In this document: positions 41,885 to 51,271 of the stretch, piece after piece
Position numbering within the stretch: the first letter of the stretch is position 1
Layout: the number at the start of each line of letters is the position of its first letter
DNA from: Sphingobacterium tabacisoli
GTDB taxonomy: Bacteria; Bacteroidota; Bacteroidia; Sphingobacteriales; Sphingobacteriaceae
DNA length: 64,000 bases
Direction of reading: 5' to 3'
NCBI RefSeq assembly: GCF_017908035.1
Contig: NZ_JAEQMU010000005.1
Location: 372,001 to 436,000, forward strand
Translations under genes and position numbers: made by a program
The notes under the pieces: model-generated
Told to the model about the DNA's origin: nothing
The model's database searches: none
What the model saw: only the letters and a program-made list of their open reading frames with translations

Positions 41885-42619
41885 TTAATCTTCAGATGCA
41901 ATTTCTTCATCTACAAGAACACGTCCACAGTGCTCACAGATAATGATTTTCTTACGTTGACGAATCTCTGATTGCAATTGAGCAGGAATTTTATTGTGAC
42001 ATCCTGAACAACTATCTCGCTCTATAGATACAACAGCTAGACCATTACGGTATGAACCTCTAAGCTTGTTATAAACTTTTAATAGACGTTCTTCGTTTTT
42101 CTCTGCAGCAATATCAGCTTTCTTCAAGAATTCCTCTTCCTCGATTTGAGTTTCTGAGGTTATTGTTTCCAACTCTTGTTTCTTGACATCCAGCTCACCT
42201 TTAGAGAAATCTAGGTTCTCCTTAGTTTTCTCATAAGCTTCTGTTTTATTTTTAATTTCAAACTCCGCTTCTTTGATACGCTTTTCGCATACTTGAATCT
42301 CTAAGCCTTGAATTTCGATTTCTTTGGATATCGCATCGTATTCACGATTGTTTTTCACCTCGTTCAATTGCCCTTCGTATTTTTTGATTGCAGACTGTGC
42401 ATCTTTAATCATATTTTTACGCTTCACGATTGAATCTTCTAAGTCATCCAATTCCACTCGAATCTTTTCAAGGCGAGTCTCTAGCCCAGCCATTTCGTCC
42501 TCTAAGTCGGCAACCTCTATAGGTAGCTCGCCACGTACTTGACGAATCTTATCTATCTTTGTGTGGATCGATTGCAATGCCCACAATGCTTTTAATTTTT
42601 GTTCTACGGTTTGTTCCAT
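41885..42619 (-). CDS. Coiled-coil protein with C4-type zinc ribbon
   Basis: A 244-aa cytoplasmic protein. About 190 residues of continuous coiled coil (LEDEMAGLETRLEKIRVELD; KKYEGQLNEVKNNREYDAIS region) end in a C4 zinc ribbon: CSGCHNKIPAQ and IICEHCGRVLVDEE. This architecture is the zf-RING_7 family, of unclear function, possibly nucleic-acid related. It overlaps the Nif3-like gene by one nucleotide, a pairing often seen in Bacteroidota and Firmicutes, which suggests a shared function. Confidence 0.92.
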   Translation of the reverse strand: MEQTVEQKLKALWALQSIHTKIDKIRQVRGELPIEVADLEDEMAGLETRLEKIRVELDDLEDSIVKRKNMIKDAQSAIKKYEGQLNEVKNNREYDAISKEIEIQGLEIQVCEKRIKEAEFEIKNKTEAYEKTKENLDFSKGELDVKKQELETITSETQIEEEEFLKKADIAAEKNEERLLKVYNKLRGSYRNGLAVVSIERDSCSGCHNKIPAQLQSEIRQRKKIIICEHCGRVLVDEEIASED

Positions 42620-43716
42620 TAACTGTAGTATTTTATTGGATTTGTGTCTATTTCTGTCAATAGAACAGCAAAGTTAACAAATTTTTTCTGAATAATCTCC
42701 AACAATAATTCTTGCGTAAATTGTTCGGATTCGAAATGCCCGATATCGGCTATTACGAGATCCCCTTCCGCATCAAAAAATTCATGGTATTTATAATCTG
42801 CGGTAATAAAAATATCTGCGCCAGAACGTTTTGCTTCGTTTAATAAAAAGCCTCCTGCTCCACCACAAACTGCTATTCGCTCTATCTGTTTGTTTGGTAA
42901 CTCGGTATGGCGGATTACATTCAGTTTCAAGCGTTCTTTTAAGTAATGTAGCACGCTATTTGCTTCCATTGGCTCAGCAAGATTTCCGATCACACCTGAT
43001 CCGACCTGTTGCAACGTGTTTTCAAGGTTCACGATATGGTAAGCAACTTCTTCATAAGGGTGCGCTGACAACATAGCCACGACAATCTGTCGCTCAATAG
43101 GTCCAGGAAAAACAACTTCAATTTTTGTTTCTTCAACCCGTTCTTGTGTCCCCACCGTGCCAATAGCCGGATTTGCTCCGCTCAAAGGTCTAAATGTACC
43201 GTATCCGGCAGTATTATAGCTACATTGATCATAGTCTCCTATGCTTCCAGCTCCTGCATCGAAAAGAGCCTGCCTTACGTCTTCTACGTTTGCTCTAGGT
43301 ACATAGACTACGAGTTTTTTTAATAATCCAGACTTAGGGCTTAGTATGGCTTGGTTTCTCAAACCTAGCTTCTCAGCGATCTTTGAACTCACACCACCAA
43401 TTATATTATCTAGGTTGGTATGGATGGCATATAAAGCGATATTATTTTTTATGGCTTTCATCACCGTCCGTTCCACATAGTTGCGGCCATTGAACTTTTT
43501 CAGACCTTTGAAAACTATGGGATGGTGCGAAATAATCAGGTTACACCCCTTTGCAATCGCTTCCTCTACAACGGCCTCTGTACAGTCTAGAGATATCAAC
43601 GCTTTATGAATCTCATCGTCTGGGTGCCCGACAATCAATCCTGAATTGTCATAGGATTCCTGATACGAAAGAGGCGCTATCTGTTCAAGATACTGTGTTA
43701 TTTCTTTTACCTTCAT
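42619..43716 (-). CDS. Nif3-like dinuclear metal centre protein
   Basis: A 365-aa cytoplasmic protein from the ATG at 43716 (MKVKEITQYLEQIAPLSYQE); an upstream TTG at 43725 is less likely. Dinuclear-metal motifs: SYDNSGLIVGHPDD, IISHHPIVFKGLKKF and, near the end, IADIGHFESEQFTQELL. A central insertion of about 130 residues (KKLVVYVPRANVEDVRQALF ... HPYEEVAYHIV) is the PII/CutA-like domain found in longer Nif3 proteins. These form hexameric toroids; GTP cyclohydrolase-type activity has been suggested for some but the function is unsettled. Confidence 0.92.
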   Translation of the reverse strand: MKVKEITQYLEQIAPLSYQESYDNSGLIVGHPDDEIHKALISLDCTEAVVEEAIAKGCNLIISHHPIVFKGLKKFNGRNYVERTVMKAIKNNIALYAIHTNLDNIIGGVSSKIAEKLGLRNQAILSPKSGLLKKLVVYVPRANVEDVRQALFDAGAGSIGDYDQCSYNTAGYGTFRPLSGANPAIGTVGTQERVEETKIEVVFPGPIERQIVVAMLSAHPYEEVAYHIVNLENTLQQVGSGVIGNLAEPMEANSVLHYLKERLKLNVIRHTELPNKQIERIAVCGGAGGFLLNEAKRSGADIFITADYKYHEFFDAEGDLVIADIGHFESEQFTQELLLEIIQKKFVNFAVLLTEIDTNPIKYYS

Positions 43717-43727
43717 ATAGCTCAATT

Positions 43728-44222
43728 TTATAGATAACTATCTTCAATTTCTTCCTCAGTTCTGTTTGTTGTATCCCGATATTGAAAGGGCTCGCGGAGT
43801 AGCTTTTTATACTCATATATTTTAAACCAGTATAATATGAAGCCAACAAATGCTATTATAGAGGCTATAAAACCAACAAAAACAGGCAAAGGTATATTAC
43901 TGACCATATATCCTCCTGCATACATATAGCCCTGCTTTTGGGTTGGATCTTCTTCCACTGCAACCTGGCGGTCATAGAATTCGTTGTTCAAGGAATCCGT
44001 TAATCTTCGAACAACGACAAAATTCCAATAGATATTGAAAAAAGGTAAGGCAACTAGCCAAGCTTGCTTAGGGAGAATACATCTATTCTCTTCTCTAATT
44101 AAATTTAGTGTGGTTCGTATAGTATTGGCAAATAATAGCCATATCAATACTTGAACAATGAAAGCAATTATGAGATAAGGAACGAGCTTCTGAACATCAG
44201 GATTCTTTAAGAGTTCTTCCAT
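43728..44222 (-). CDS. Integral membrane protein of unknown function (DUF4328-like)
   Basis: A 164-aa protein with three clear hydrophobic segments: LVPYLIIAFIVQVLIWLLFA, QAWLVALPFFNIYWNFVVV (with polar ends) and PVFVGFIASIIAFVGFILYW. The middle block, LP.FNIYWNFVVVRRLTDS, resembles DUF4328-type membrane proteins, but I am not certain. The C-terminal tail is acidic (RTEEEIEDSYL). It lies 11 nt upstream of the Nif3-like gene and is probably co-transcribed with it. Confidence 0.8.
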   Translation of the reverse strand: MEELLKNPDVQKLVPYLIIAFIVQVLIWLLFANTIRTTLNLIREENRCILPKQAWLVALPFFNIYWNFVVVRRLTDSLNNEFYDRQVAVEEDPTQKQGYMYAGGYMVSNIPLPVFVGFIASIIAFVGFILYWFKIYEYKKLLREPFQYRDTTNRTEEEIEDSYL

Positions 44223-44320
44223 TTACTGTTTTATCATTTTTTCCCGTTTAGCGCCATAGGCGAACATATTCTCCGATGGCCCATCCGGTACTTTTAATTT
44301 ATCTTTAAAAATACAAAGAG

Positions 44321-45031
44321 TTAGGCAAATAATAAAAATATTGCCGGAATCTTATGCAATTCGAGCTTGTGGGATTGCCAATTTGCTATGGTCCTACTTT
44401 CGACAAATTCATCAGGTGCTGTTAGGTTTACAGCGACACAAAGTTTTGTCTCAGGCTTACCTACTTTCAATAGCTCTTCAAACAATTGATTGTTACGAAA
44501 TGGTGTTTCGATAAAGATCTGGGTTATCTTTTCTCGTCGACTCTGTGCTTCCAACTCTTTTATCTTTCGACTCCTATCGCTCTTATCTATTGGCAAATAG
44601 CCATGGAATGTAAATTTCTGTCCATTAAACCCGGATGCCATAAGCGCCAACAGAATCGAACTCGGCCCCACCAAAGGGACAACCTGTATGTTGCGACGAT
44701 GGGCTTCTGCAACGATATCTGCCCCCGGATCAGCAACCCCAGGACAACCAGCTTCTGACATCAATCCCACATCCTTTCCTTTGAGTACATTTGCAAACAC
44801 CTGGTTATAATCCATTTTTTCGCGCGCATGCTTCCCGAAATCATGAATGATGAGCTCACTTTGGGGAACAGTAAGACCTGCTGTCTTTAAGAACTTTCGA
44901 GCGGTTTTTTCATTCTCAACGATATACTCCGATATTTTAGCGATGACATCGTGATGCAATGGGGTATATGATGCCCTTTCGGCCCCATCAGCCAAAGGAA
45001 CTGGAATTAAATAAAGTTTGCCCTTTTCCAT
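44321..45031 (-). CDS. Tetrapyrrole-methylase-fold SAM-dependent methyltransferase (RsmI-like)
   Basis: A 236-aa protein beginning GKLYLIPVPLADG and with the family blocks VGLMSEAGCPGVADPGADIV, VVPLVGPSSILLALMASGF and IETPFRNNQLFEELL. This is the fold of RsmI, which 2'-O-methylates C1402 of 16S rRNA, but this shorter Bacteroidota form differs from the canonical RsmI in its N-terminus (IPVPLADG instead of VATPIGNLxD) and has an inserted region KISEYIVENEKTARKFLKTA. It may be a paralogue with another target. It stands alone, 64 nt upstream of the surface-protein cluster. Confidence 0.88.
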   Translation of the reverse strand: MEKGKLYLIPVPLADGAERASYTPLHHDVIAKISEYIVENEKTARKFLKTAGLTVPQSELIIHDFGKHAREKMDYNQVFANVLKGKDVGLMSEAGCPGVADPGADIVAEAHRRNIQVVPLVGPSSILLALMASGFNGQKFTFHGYLPIDKSDRSRKIKELEAQSRREKITQIFIETPFRNNQLFEELLKVGKPETKLCVAVNLTAPDEFVESRTIANWQSHKLELHKIPAIFLLFA

Positions 45032-45095
45032 AGTGCAAACCTACTTAATTTTTCTAAGAAAGCACCTGTCTCATGGCATTGATTGAGGTTATAGG

Positions 45096-46652
45096 CTACT
45101 TTCTCTTAATAAGAACAGTCCCTTTGTACAGTCTCGAATACGTTCCATTTATCGCTGTAACATTGTAATAATAGGTCCCTTCTTTTAGACCATGCCCTGT
45201 CCATCCATTTTTATAATTTGCTTCTCTGAATAATTCTATTCCAAACCGATCTACTACGATCAACTCTACCTGCTCATAACCTTCCATTCCCGAAATCACA
45301 TAAGTATCGTTTTTACCATCACCATTTGGCGTGAACACATTAGGTATATATAAATCCCGAGGTACGATCTTCAGATAGACTTTAGCCTTAGCAGTAAGCC
45401 CATTGCCATCCGTAATTTCATACTCAAACTCATCGTTTCCAACAAAGTCAGCATTAGCTTCGCAGATAATAGCCCCATTTTCTACATACACATTTGTATG
45501 TGTGGGTGGCGTGACAATCCTGACGCTATTTGTCCGTATCGGTGACGAACCTGGTTTGTCATTTTCTAAAACATGAATAGCTTTGGTATTTCCATAAACT
45601 ACCACTGCATAATCATCCTTTGCTACGAGTGGGATATTGGACAGTTTGGTGAACCATGTTCCTGACAACGCTTTTCCAGCTTTCGCTTCGACCTCTCTAC
45701 GTGTATGTATAGCCTGCCTACCTTTCTCTTTAAAATAGGTCACATCTCCAATCCAATTCCCTCCGGCAACATACTGCATCACCTGCGCCGCAGGGTCGAC
45801 ATAAGCAATGCCATTGGATGACACTTGGTGTATCAGGGTATAATCCATAAGCATGGCACGGTCTGCAAATATATTCCAGACTCTATCCATTCCTATCTCT
45901 TTGTCTTCAAAATATAGTCCCGATGTGAGGTAGTCCGTTACGGAAACATATACTTTACTATTGGGCAAAGATGGCTTCAACAGTGCTGGTGTATAATCAC
46001 CTTTATCTTTACCGACCGGGAATAAAAACTCCGAATTACTATGACTATTTCTTTTGATCAAGTACCCTGATTTGGCACCGTTGGTCACCACAAACCTTTT
46101 GTAGCTGTGGTTTAATATCGTTCCATTTTCCCCTAGCTCAAAATCGTGGCCATTCAGGAAAATATTAGCCCCATCTACTGCCAAGTTGATTGCTTTTGCC
46201 AATTTTAATGAAGCCTCATTTTTTTCAACTACTGCCGTTATTCCGTTATCACGGTTGGCAACCATATCTGTAAGGTGCAATCCCTCTTCATTCAATAGCT
46301 CGATATTAACATCAATGTAGTTTCCGCCATTGGCATCAATATGAGTAGGCTGTGCTGCCCATTGGCTATAAAATGGATTTTTTGCGGGGCTATGGATATT
46401 CAGAACTCCCTTTCCTGATATCTTTGCTGTAGGTGCAATCCAGATATTCTTGACGTATAGATCAAGCTGACCATCTATTTGCCAAACTGCATTCGCATCG
46501 ATAAACAAAGACTCAGCATATACAGCCTTAAACTGCTTTTCGGTCAAAACCGTCTGTCCATTACTGTACAGCATACTCCCCGCACCATCCTGTCCATGAA
46601 CTCGAAGGATGGACAACAACACACAAGCATAGATAAAAAAGGACTTCATCAT
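45096..46652 (-). CDS. T9SS type-B sorting domain protein (gliding-motility-associated C-terminus), cassette 2
   Basis: A 518-aa surface protein with a signal peptide (MMKSFFIYACVLLSILRVHGQ). An N-terminal region of about 300 residues (ILTEKQF-like VLTEKQFKAVYAESLFID; LYVKNIWIAPTAKISGKG) is followed by an Ig/cadherin-like domain (NDEFEYEITDGNGLTAKAKV) and the gliding-motility/type-B CTD: FIPNVFTPNGDGKND-like YIPNVFTPNGDGKNDTYVIS, ending YKGTVLIKRK. Type-B CTDs send proteins through the T9SS and are cleaved or bound to PorP/SprF partners. It is paralogous throughout to the 524-aa protein of cassette 1. It starts 2 nt after the GEVED gene. Confidence 0.92.
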   Translation of the reverse strand: MMKSFFIYACVLLSILRVHGQDGAGSMLYSNGQTVLTEKQFKAVYAESLFIDANAVWQIDGQLDLYVKNIWIAPTAKISGKGVLNIHSPAKNPFYSQWAAQPTHIDANGGNYIDVNIELLNEEGLHLTDMVANRDNGITAVVEKNEASLKLAKAINLAVDGANIFLNGHDFELGENGTILNHSYKRFVVTNGAKSGYLIKRNSHSNSEFLFPVGKDKGDYTPALLKPSLPNSKVYVSVTDYLTSGLYFEDKEIGMDRVWNIFADRAMLMDYTLIHQVSSNGIAYVDPAAQVMQYVAGGNWIGDVTYFKEKGRQAIHTRREVEAKAGKALSGTWFTKLSNIPLVAKDDYAVVVYGNTKAIHVLENDKPGSSPIRTNSVRIVTPPTHTNVYVENGAIICEANADFVGNDEFEYEITDGNGLTAKAKVYLKIVPRDLYIPNVFTPNGDGKNDTYVISGMEGYEQVELIVVDRFGIELFREANYKNGWTGHGLKEGTYYYNVTAINGTYSRLYKGTVLIKRK

Positions 46653-46654
46653 AT

Positions 46655-48229
46655 CTATCTCTTTGTTTTGCTAGGAATATTCGGGTTAATCAAAGATGGC
46701 CCCAGTATATAGATACGATGGTCTTCCACCTCACCAAAATTCACATTATCTACAGGACTGCTTATTTCACCTTCGGAGACATCAAAATAACGCAAGCGTA
46801 CATAGGTACTATAGGGCTTTCGTAAAACTGGCACTTCCCATTGTAATACAACTTCACCATCTCCACTTCCATTTATCACAGCAACCGCTCGCTCACTATC
46901 ATCAAATCGACCATTGAGATCAAAGTCTATCCAGCCCATAACCCGACTTCCTTTTTTAGCTCCTTTATAGGGTATTTTTGCTTCGATTGTATTCCCCGGC
47001 ATATAATATTGTTTATAAGAAAACCGTCTATATTTTTCCGGCCAGGCATCTTCTTCATTAAGCAATGGGTTTTCGACAGGACTCTTATCATCTCCTAGGG
47101 CATCTTTGGAAAACATCGCCCCATTATCTCCATCCGGGGGAGTTGAACCCAAATAGCTTCCCTTCGTCATCTCCAACACACCTGCTTCATAGTCCTTAGT
47201 ATTGATATCTACAGTCTTTTCAACTTTCTCCTTCTCTGTTGCGGAAGATGATACAGAAGCAATATGGTCGTTCGTGAAAGCAAGATTTTGCAAAAGATGT
47301 ATCGGACTTCCATAAGAAGCGGGAGCATCACCTAAATCTATCGAAGGTCTTAACAAACCTAAAGCTAGAGCTGTCAAACCTCCTCCTTTTAAAGTAGCTT
47401 TAAAGGATACGGATAAGCTCCTCTTTTCATATGCCTGTTCATTAAAAGCCAGAAAGGCCACCGCCCCTGTTTTCTTATCATTTCCTCCTAAAAACTTGAT
47501 AGTTTGTTTACCATTTAAGCCATTTTCTTTCCGAATATTATAGGGACCAGCATTAAGATTCTTTTGTACCTCGACGACATGCCAGCTTCCCAATGCCTCG
47601 GCATAAATATATTCTCTTTGAGGCTCTCCTTTTTTATCCATTGATCCAGCCAATGACTCCGCATCAGCAACTACCATCCCTGGCAATCGGATGGGTGTCC
47701 CGTCTATTGCAGCCTTACAGGCAATCGTTATTATAGCCCCTCCCCCTGGATTTGTATTTCTAATTCCAGAGACCATTTTATTCAGCGGTTTGTTATCAGC
47801 TGTCCTCGCCCCTCCAATATTGTATAAAATATCCAAAAAATCGCCAGAATCGTCCCCATTACCAACATAGGTTCCCGGAATATAAGATTCTATCGCCCTA
47901 TCCTTTGCCTCACTACCATTCGTATTCTGTATTTCTGTAATTTCGGCTTCTATGCATAAGTATTTCCCTTCGCCTAGTGGGATAGAGGCTCTTGATACGG
48001 CCCCAACAGAAAGAGGTTCTCCTGCTTTCCCATATGGATAGCCCACGTCTCCCTGCCCCCCCCAGTTTAACCATAGCACTTTATCCCTATTAAGACTCTC
48101 TCCTCCTTGCGCAACCGATGCTTTGATTGTATTCTCTTTATAACACTGTGCTTTTAACGCTCGAGGGACGAACAGAATGAAAAAAAACAGCGTAAAAAAC
48201 GTATTACTTTTCAATATAGTCTTAATCAT
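46655..48229 (-). CDS. Exported GEVED-domain surface protein, cassette 2
   Basis: A 524-aa protein with a signal peptide (MIKTILKSNTFFTLFFFILF then VPRALKAQ). It contains LDLGDAPASYG-like LGDAPASYGSPIHLLQ and a C-terminal GEVED-type domain with a calcium-binding-like loop (WIDFDLNGRFDDSERA) and the terminal GEVEDHRIYILG. GEVED domains are common in T9SS and other secreted proteins. There is no type-B or type-A CTD of its own, so it may be displayed with the co-encoded cargo. It occupies the place that the lectin/DUF11 protein has in cassette 1 and is not similar to it by eye. Confidence 0.88.
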   Translation of the reverse strand: MIKTILKSNTFFTLFFFILFVPRALKAQCYKENTIKASVAQGGESLNRDKVLWLNWGGQGDVGYPYGKAGEPLSVGAVSRASIPLGEGKYLCIEAEITEIQNTNGSEAKDRAIESYIPGTYVGNGDDSGDFLDILYNIGGARTADNKPLNKMVSGIRNTNPGGGAIITIACKAAIDGTPIRLPGMVVADAESLAGSMDKKGEPQREYIYAEALGSWHVVEVQKNLNAGPYNIRKENGLNGKQTIKFLGGNDKKTGAVAFLAFNEQAYEKRSLSVSFKATLKGGGLTALALGLLRPSIDLGDAPASYGSPIHLLQNLAFTNDHIASVSSSATEKEKVEKTVDINTKDYEAGVLEMTKGSYLGSTPPDGDNGAMFSKDALGDDKSPVENPLLNEEDAWPEKYRRFSYKQYYMPGNTIEAKIPYKGAKKGSRVMGWIDFDLNGRFDDSERAVAVINGSGDGEVVLQWEVPVLRKPYSTYVRLRYFDVSEGEISSPVDNVNFGEVEDHRIYILGPSLINPNIPSKTKR

Positions 48230-48234
48230 GACAC

Positions 48235-50637
48235 TTATGGTTTTACGGCAAATACCACATTCATAAATGATCCTAAAGTCATGTCTGCATCAGAAGCTAT
48301 TTTATACGTTAAGATCCCCCCCTGCAACAGTTTAACTTCAGTGAAAACAGTCTTATCATAAAAGGTCACGTAATAATCCAGTTCGGCCGCTGGTAGTATC
48401 GGCAAAGTTGTCGTAGCATCTAGGCTCGACACACTGGAAAAAGGGTCAGACAGACTAAACTGTTTTTTATAGCTATCGTATAACCGTACTGTAAATACTC
48501 CACCATTTTCTGTTATAATAGACGGATCGGTAATCTGGTCTTTAGAAGTAGGCATAACAATAGAAGGCATGTAAAAAAACTTCGGCATGGCCGCTTTTAA
48601 CTCCTTGATTATATCCTCATCAATACTGACCGTGTATTCAACTTCGTTCCCTTTTACCTTGGTATCGACTTTAACACCTGCGCCTGCCGATACTATTGCT
48701 TTCTCTTGATTAAACTGTATTTCCTGTGCAGTTAACAATGCCCCCAAGTCTTCGTCTACTTTGATGATGTTTTTCTCATTTGCACTGACAATCTTGGCTG
48801 TAACCTCTGTATCCTTTTCATTCTTATATTTAAGACCTAGGGCATCCTGCTTTAATGTAGTGACGGTTTCATTTGGCAAAGAAACTGATTGAAGATGGCC
48901 ACTGGTGTTCATATATTTCAGTTGATTTTCCCCCGGGTCATATTCGAGATTCGTCTTGTTCAAGCTAAGATCAGTCGCGTTCTTTTTAGCATCAACATAA
49001 GTCAACGTATTCGTTTTCTCATTGTAAGTGATAGAACCTGTACCTAAATCGAGAACATGGGGAGTACCTTTTTCATCCTGATATTTAAGCTGGTTGGAAC
49101 CCGAAAGATAGTCCAAAACAGTCAGAGTCTCGTTCGTCCTCACTATATCGCCCAACATAACAGTCTGAACAATGCCATTGGAGTTCGTATAGTTCAAGGC
49201 TTTTTTATCGGGGTTGTACTCCAGATTTGTCTTGTTCAAGCTAAGATCAGTCGTCCCCCCTTTCGCATCAACATAAGTCAACGTATTCGTTTTCTCATTG
49301 TAAGTGATAGAACCCGTACCTAAATCGAGAACATGGGGAGTACCTTTTTCATCCTGATATTTAAGCTGGTTGGAACCTGAAAGATAGTCCAAAACAGTCA
49401 GAGTCTCATTCTTTCGCACGATATCGTCCAAGGTAACAGTCTGAACAACGCCATTGGAATTCGTATAGTTCAAGGTTTTCTTTTCAGGATTATATGCTAG
49501 GTTCGTATTGTTCAAGTTAAGATCTGTTACCTTCCCTTTCGCATCAACATAGCTCAGCATATTCGACTTATCATTGTATGCGAGCGAACCTGTACCTAAA
49601 TCAAGAACATGTGGGGCACCCTTTTCGTCCTGATAGGTCAACTGATTGGAGCCAGGAAGATAACTAAGAACGGTCAGGGTCTCGTTCTTATGTACCATAT
49701 CAGCCAATGTAACCGTCTGAACAACGCCATTGGAATTCGTATAGTCCAAGGTATTCTTTTCAGGATTATATGCTAGGTTCGTATTGTTCAAGTTAAGATC
49801 TGTTACCTTCCCTTTCGCATCAACATAGCTCAGCATATTCGACTTATCATTGTATGCGAGCGAACCTGTACCTAAATCAAGAACATGTGGGGCACCCTTT
49901 TCGTCCTGATAGGTCAACTGATTGGAGCCAGGAAGATAACTAAGAACGGTCAGGGTCTCGTTAGACTCCACTAATTCTTTTAACAGGATCTCCTTAACTT
50001 CACCATCTTTGGTCAAAAAGGTAAACTTCTCGTCGTTATAGTATACATTTCCTCCTGTATTTTTTATCAATGTGATAAACTCGTTCTTAACCTTTTCATT
50101 ATTGATAATTTGTTCGAAAGTGTTTGTTACATCAGCCGTTACATTTATGATCGTTTGTACTCCAGATTCAGAAGTATACACATAGGTTCCATTTTTATTA
50201 TCGACCAAAGTAGTAATCGTCTGATTACTTTGCACAATCTTCCTAAAATCCAATTTTACTGGATTACCATTAATATCTATAAAAGAGATTTCGTATGTTT
50301 CGGGGTTATATGAAATACTCGTAGCTTTTCCTCCTGACGCCAACACCCACTTTGTGCCATCATTATAATATATCCCAGGAACAACATCATTTTTTGTCTC
50401 CGTATTATATACCATAAGACCTGCGACATGGGCCTGCATTGGGTTTGCTTTTGTAGTCATTTCTAAAGCGACTCTTGTATGAAGGATCCCCTTATTTCGA
50501 CTCGCCAGCTCCAAAATGGCATTTTGATTAATCGCTGAGCTACCATTCACTGTCCCGTCGGACAGCCTTTCCTGTGCAACAACTCCCCCTAAAAGTGCAA
50601 CAAAAACACCAGTTAATGCGAGGCTTTTAACATTCAT
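48235..50637 (-). CDS. Repeat-containing surface protein, cassette 2 (800 aa)
   Basis: The signal peptide MNVKSLALTGVFVALLGGVVAQ is followed by a conserved N-terminal domain (NQNAILELASRNKGILHTRV; MVYNTETKNDVVPGIYYNDG; SISYNPETYEISFID). The centre is an array of four units of 92 aa (the last truncated), each made of short strand pairs such as NQLTYQDEKGAPHVLDL and NMLSYVDAKGKVTDL: a beta-rich stalk. The C-terminal domain (about 685-800: FFYMPSIVMPTS, LPAAELDYYVTFYDKTVF, GSFMNVVFAVKP) is shared with the larger cassette-1 protein. It is probably an adhesin or filament. The GEVED gene starts 5 nt downstream. Confidence 0.88.
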   Translation of the reverse strand: MNVKSLALTGVFVALLGGVVAQERLSDGTVNGSSAINQNAILELASRNKGILHTRVALEMTTKANPMQAHVAGLMVYNTETKNDVVPGIYYNDGTKWVLASGGKATSISYNPETYEISFIDINGNPVKLDFRKIVQSNQTITTLVDNKNGTYVYTSESGVQTIINVTADVTNTFEQIINNEKVKNEFITLIKNTGGNVYYNDEKFTFLTKDGEVKEILLKELVESNETLTVLSYLPGSNQLTYQDEKGAPHVLDLGTGSLAYNDKSNMLSYVDAKGKVTDLNLNNTNLAYNPEKNTLDYTNSNGVVQTVTLADMVHKNETLTVLSYLPGSNQLTYQDEKGAPHVLDLGTGSLAYNDKSNMLSYVDAKGKVTDLNLNNTNLAYNPEKKTLNYTNSNGVVQTVTLDDIVRKNETLTVLDYLSGSNQLKYQDEKGTPHVLDLGTGSITYNEKTNTLTYVDAKGGTTDLSLNKTNLEYNPDKKALNYTNSNGIVQTVMLGDIVRTNETLTVLDYLSGSNQLKYQDEKGTPHVLDLGTGSITYNEKTNTLTYVDAKKNATDLSLNKTNLEYDPGENQLKYMNTSGHLQSVSLPNETVTTLKQDALGLKYKNEKDTEVTAKIVSANEKNIIKVDEDLGALLTAQEIQFNQEKAIVSAGAGVKVDTKVKGNEVEYTVSIDEDIIKELKAAMPKFFYMPSIVMPTSKDQITDPSIITENGGVFTVRLYDSYKKQFSLSDPFSSVSSLDATTTLPILPAAELDYYVTFYDKTVFTEVKLLQGGILTYKIASDADMTLGSFMNVVFAVKP
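48874..49962 (-). repeat. 276-bp (92-aa) coding tandem repeats, four units
   Basis: Units begin (minus strand) at 49962, 49686, 49410 and 49134, each at the Asn of NETLTVL, with exact 276-bp spacing; the last is cut at 87 aa. Units 1 and 2 are nearly identical to each other, as are 3 and 4, so the array seems to have grown by doubling. Confidence 0.95.
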
Positions 50638-50933
50638 AATTCCCTAATTCTAGAAATAAAGTAGTTTGGCAATCTTGTAGGTTATTCCTAAAAACATCAA
50701 CCGTGCAACTCCAAAAATCACCCTCTAGTTTTAAACATTACGTCCAAAGTCTAGCCTGATGAAAATCAGATTGCTCCTATCATTTTATTAAACAAGAAAT
50801 CAGAACATTCGACTATTTCCTATCCAACAGGGAATACAGTCAATAATGGACTTTTTCATAGTTAGCTGTATTTACAGCTACGGCAGATGTAATTTAACTT
50901 ACATTGTCACTAAGTTAGGAAGTTACTTTATTC

Positions 50934-50966
50934 AAAAAAAAAAGTATCATCCATATGATACTTTTT
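50934..50966. terminator. Terminator-like hairpin between the cassettes
   Basis: A 12-bp perfect stem AAAAAGTATCAT (50939-50950) and complement (50955-50966), 4-nt loop, flanked by an A-run and a T-run, so it can work in both directions; on the minus strand it would end cassette 1. Confidence 0.8.
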
Positions 50967-51041
50967 CTTAACCCTTTTATACTTACAATTAGGGATAGTT
51001 AGAAAAATTAGGTGTTATTTATTCAAACGCTTCACGCCCCT

Positions 51042-51185
51042 CTATTTAGCCAAAGCCTCCTTAAGCCACTTTTTAATCGTTACTGACGATAGTATTCCAT
51101 ACTTCTCCATCGCCTCATCGATAAGAAGCCGTCCTTCCATAATATCGCGCACCGCTCCTTCTTTGATATGTTTGTCGTATTTCAA
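51042..51185 (-). pseudogene. Transposase-like helix-turn-helix remnant (IS3 OrfA-like N-terminus)
   Basis: A 47-codon frame from a TTG at 51185 to TAG at 51042: KYDKHIKEGAVRDIMEGRLL, then IDEAMEKYGILSSVTIKKWL and KEALAK. The pattern GRLxxxEAxxKYGIxxxxTIxxW is that of the HTH at the start of IS3/IS150-type OrfA transposases. There is no ATG, no catalytic OrfB and no terminal inverted repeat nearby, so it is a fragment; a tiny functional HTH protein with a TTG start cannot be excluded. Confidence 0.6.
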
Positions 51186-51271
51186 AACTCTAAATAATTG
51201 TATATACTATCAATATCGCACCTAAATCCTTGTAATCCTGTCAAACAAGACCTCATACCAGATCAGGTATT

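Larger units (their letters stand above)
50638..51271. other. 634-bp gap between the two surface-protein cassettes
   Basis: From left to right: AT-rich sequence upstream of the 800-aa gene, with a TACTTTAT -7-like element at most; a hairpin at 50939-50966; an open frame of a transposase-like helix-turn-helix at 51042-51185; then about 85 nt before the PorP/SprF stop. I see no complete gene, IS ends or repeats. Confidence 0.7.
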
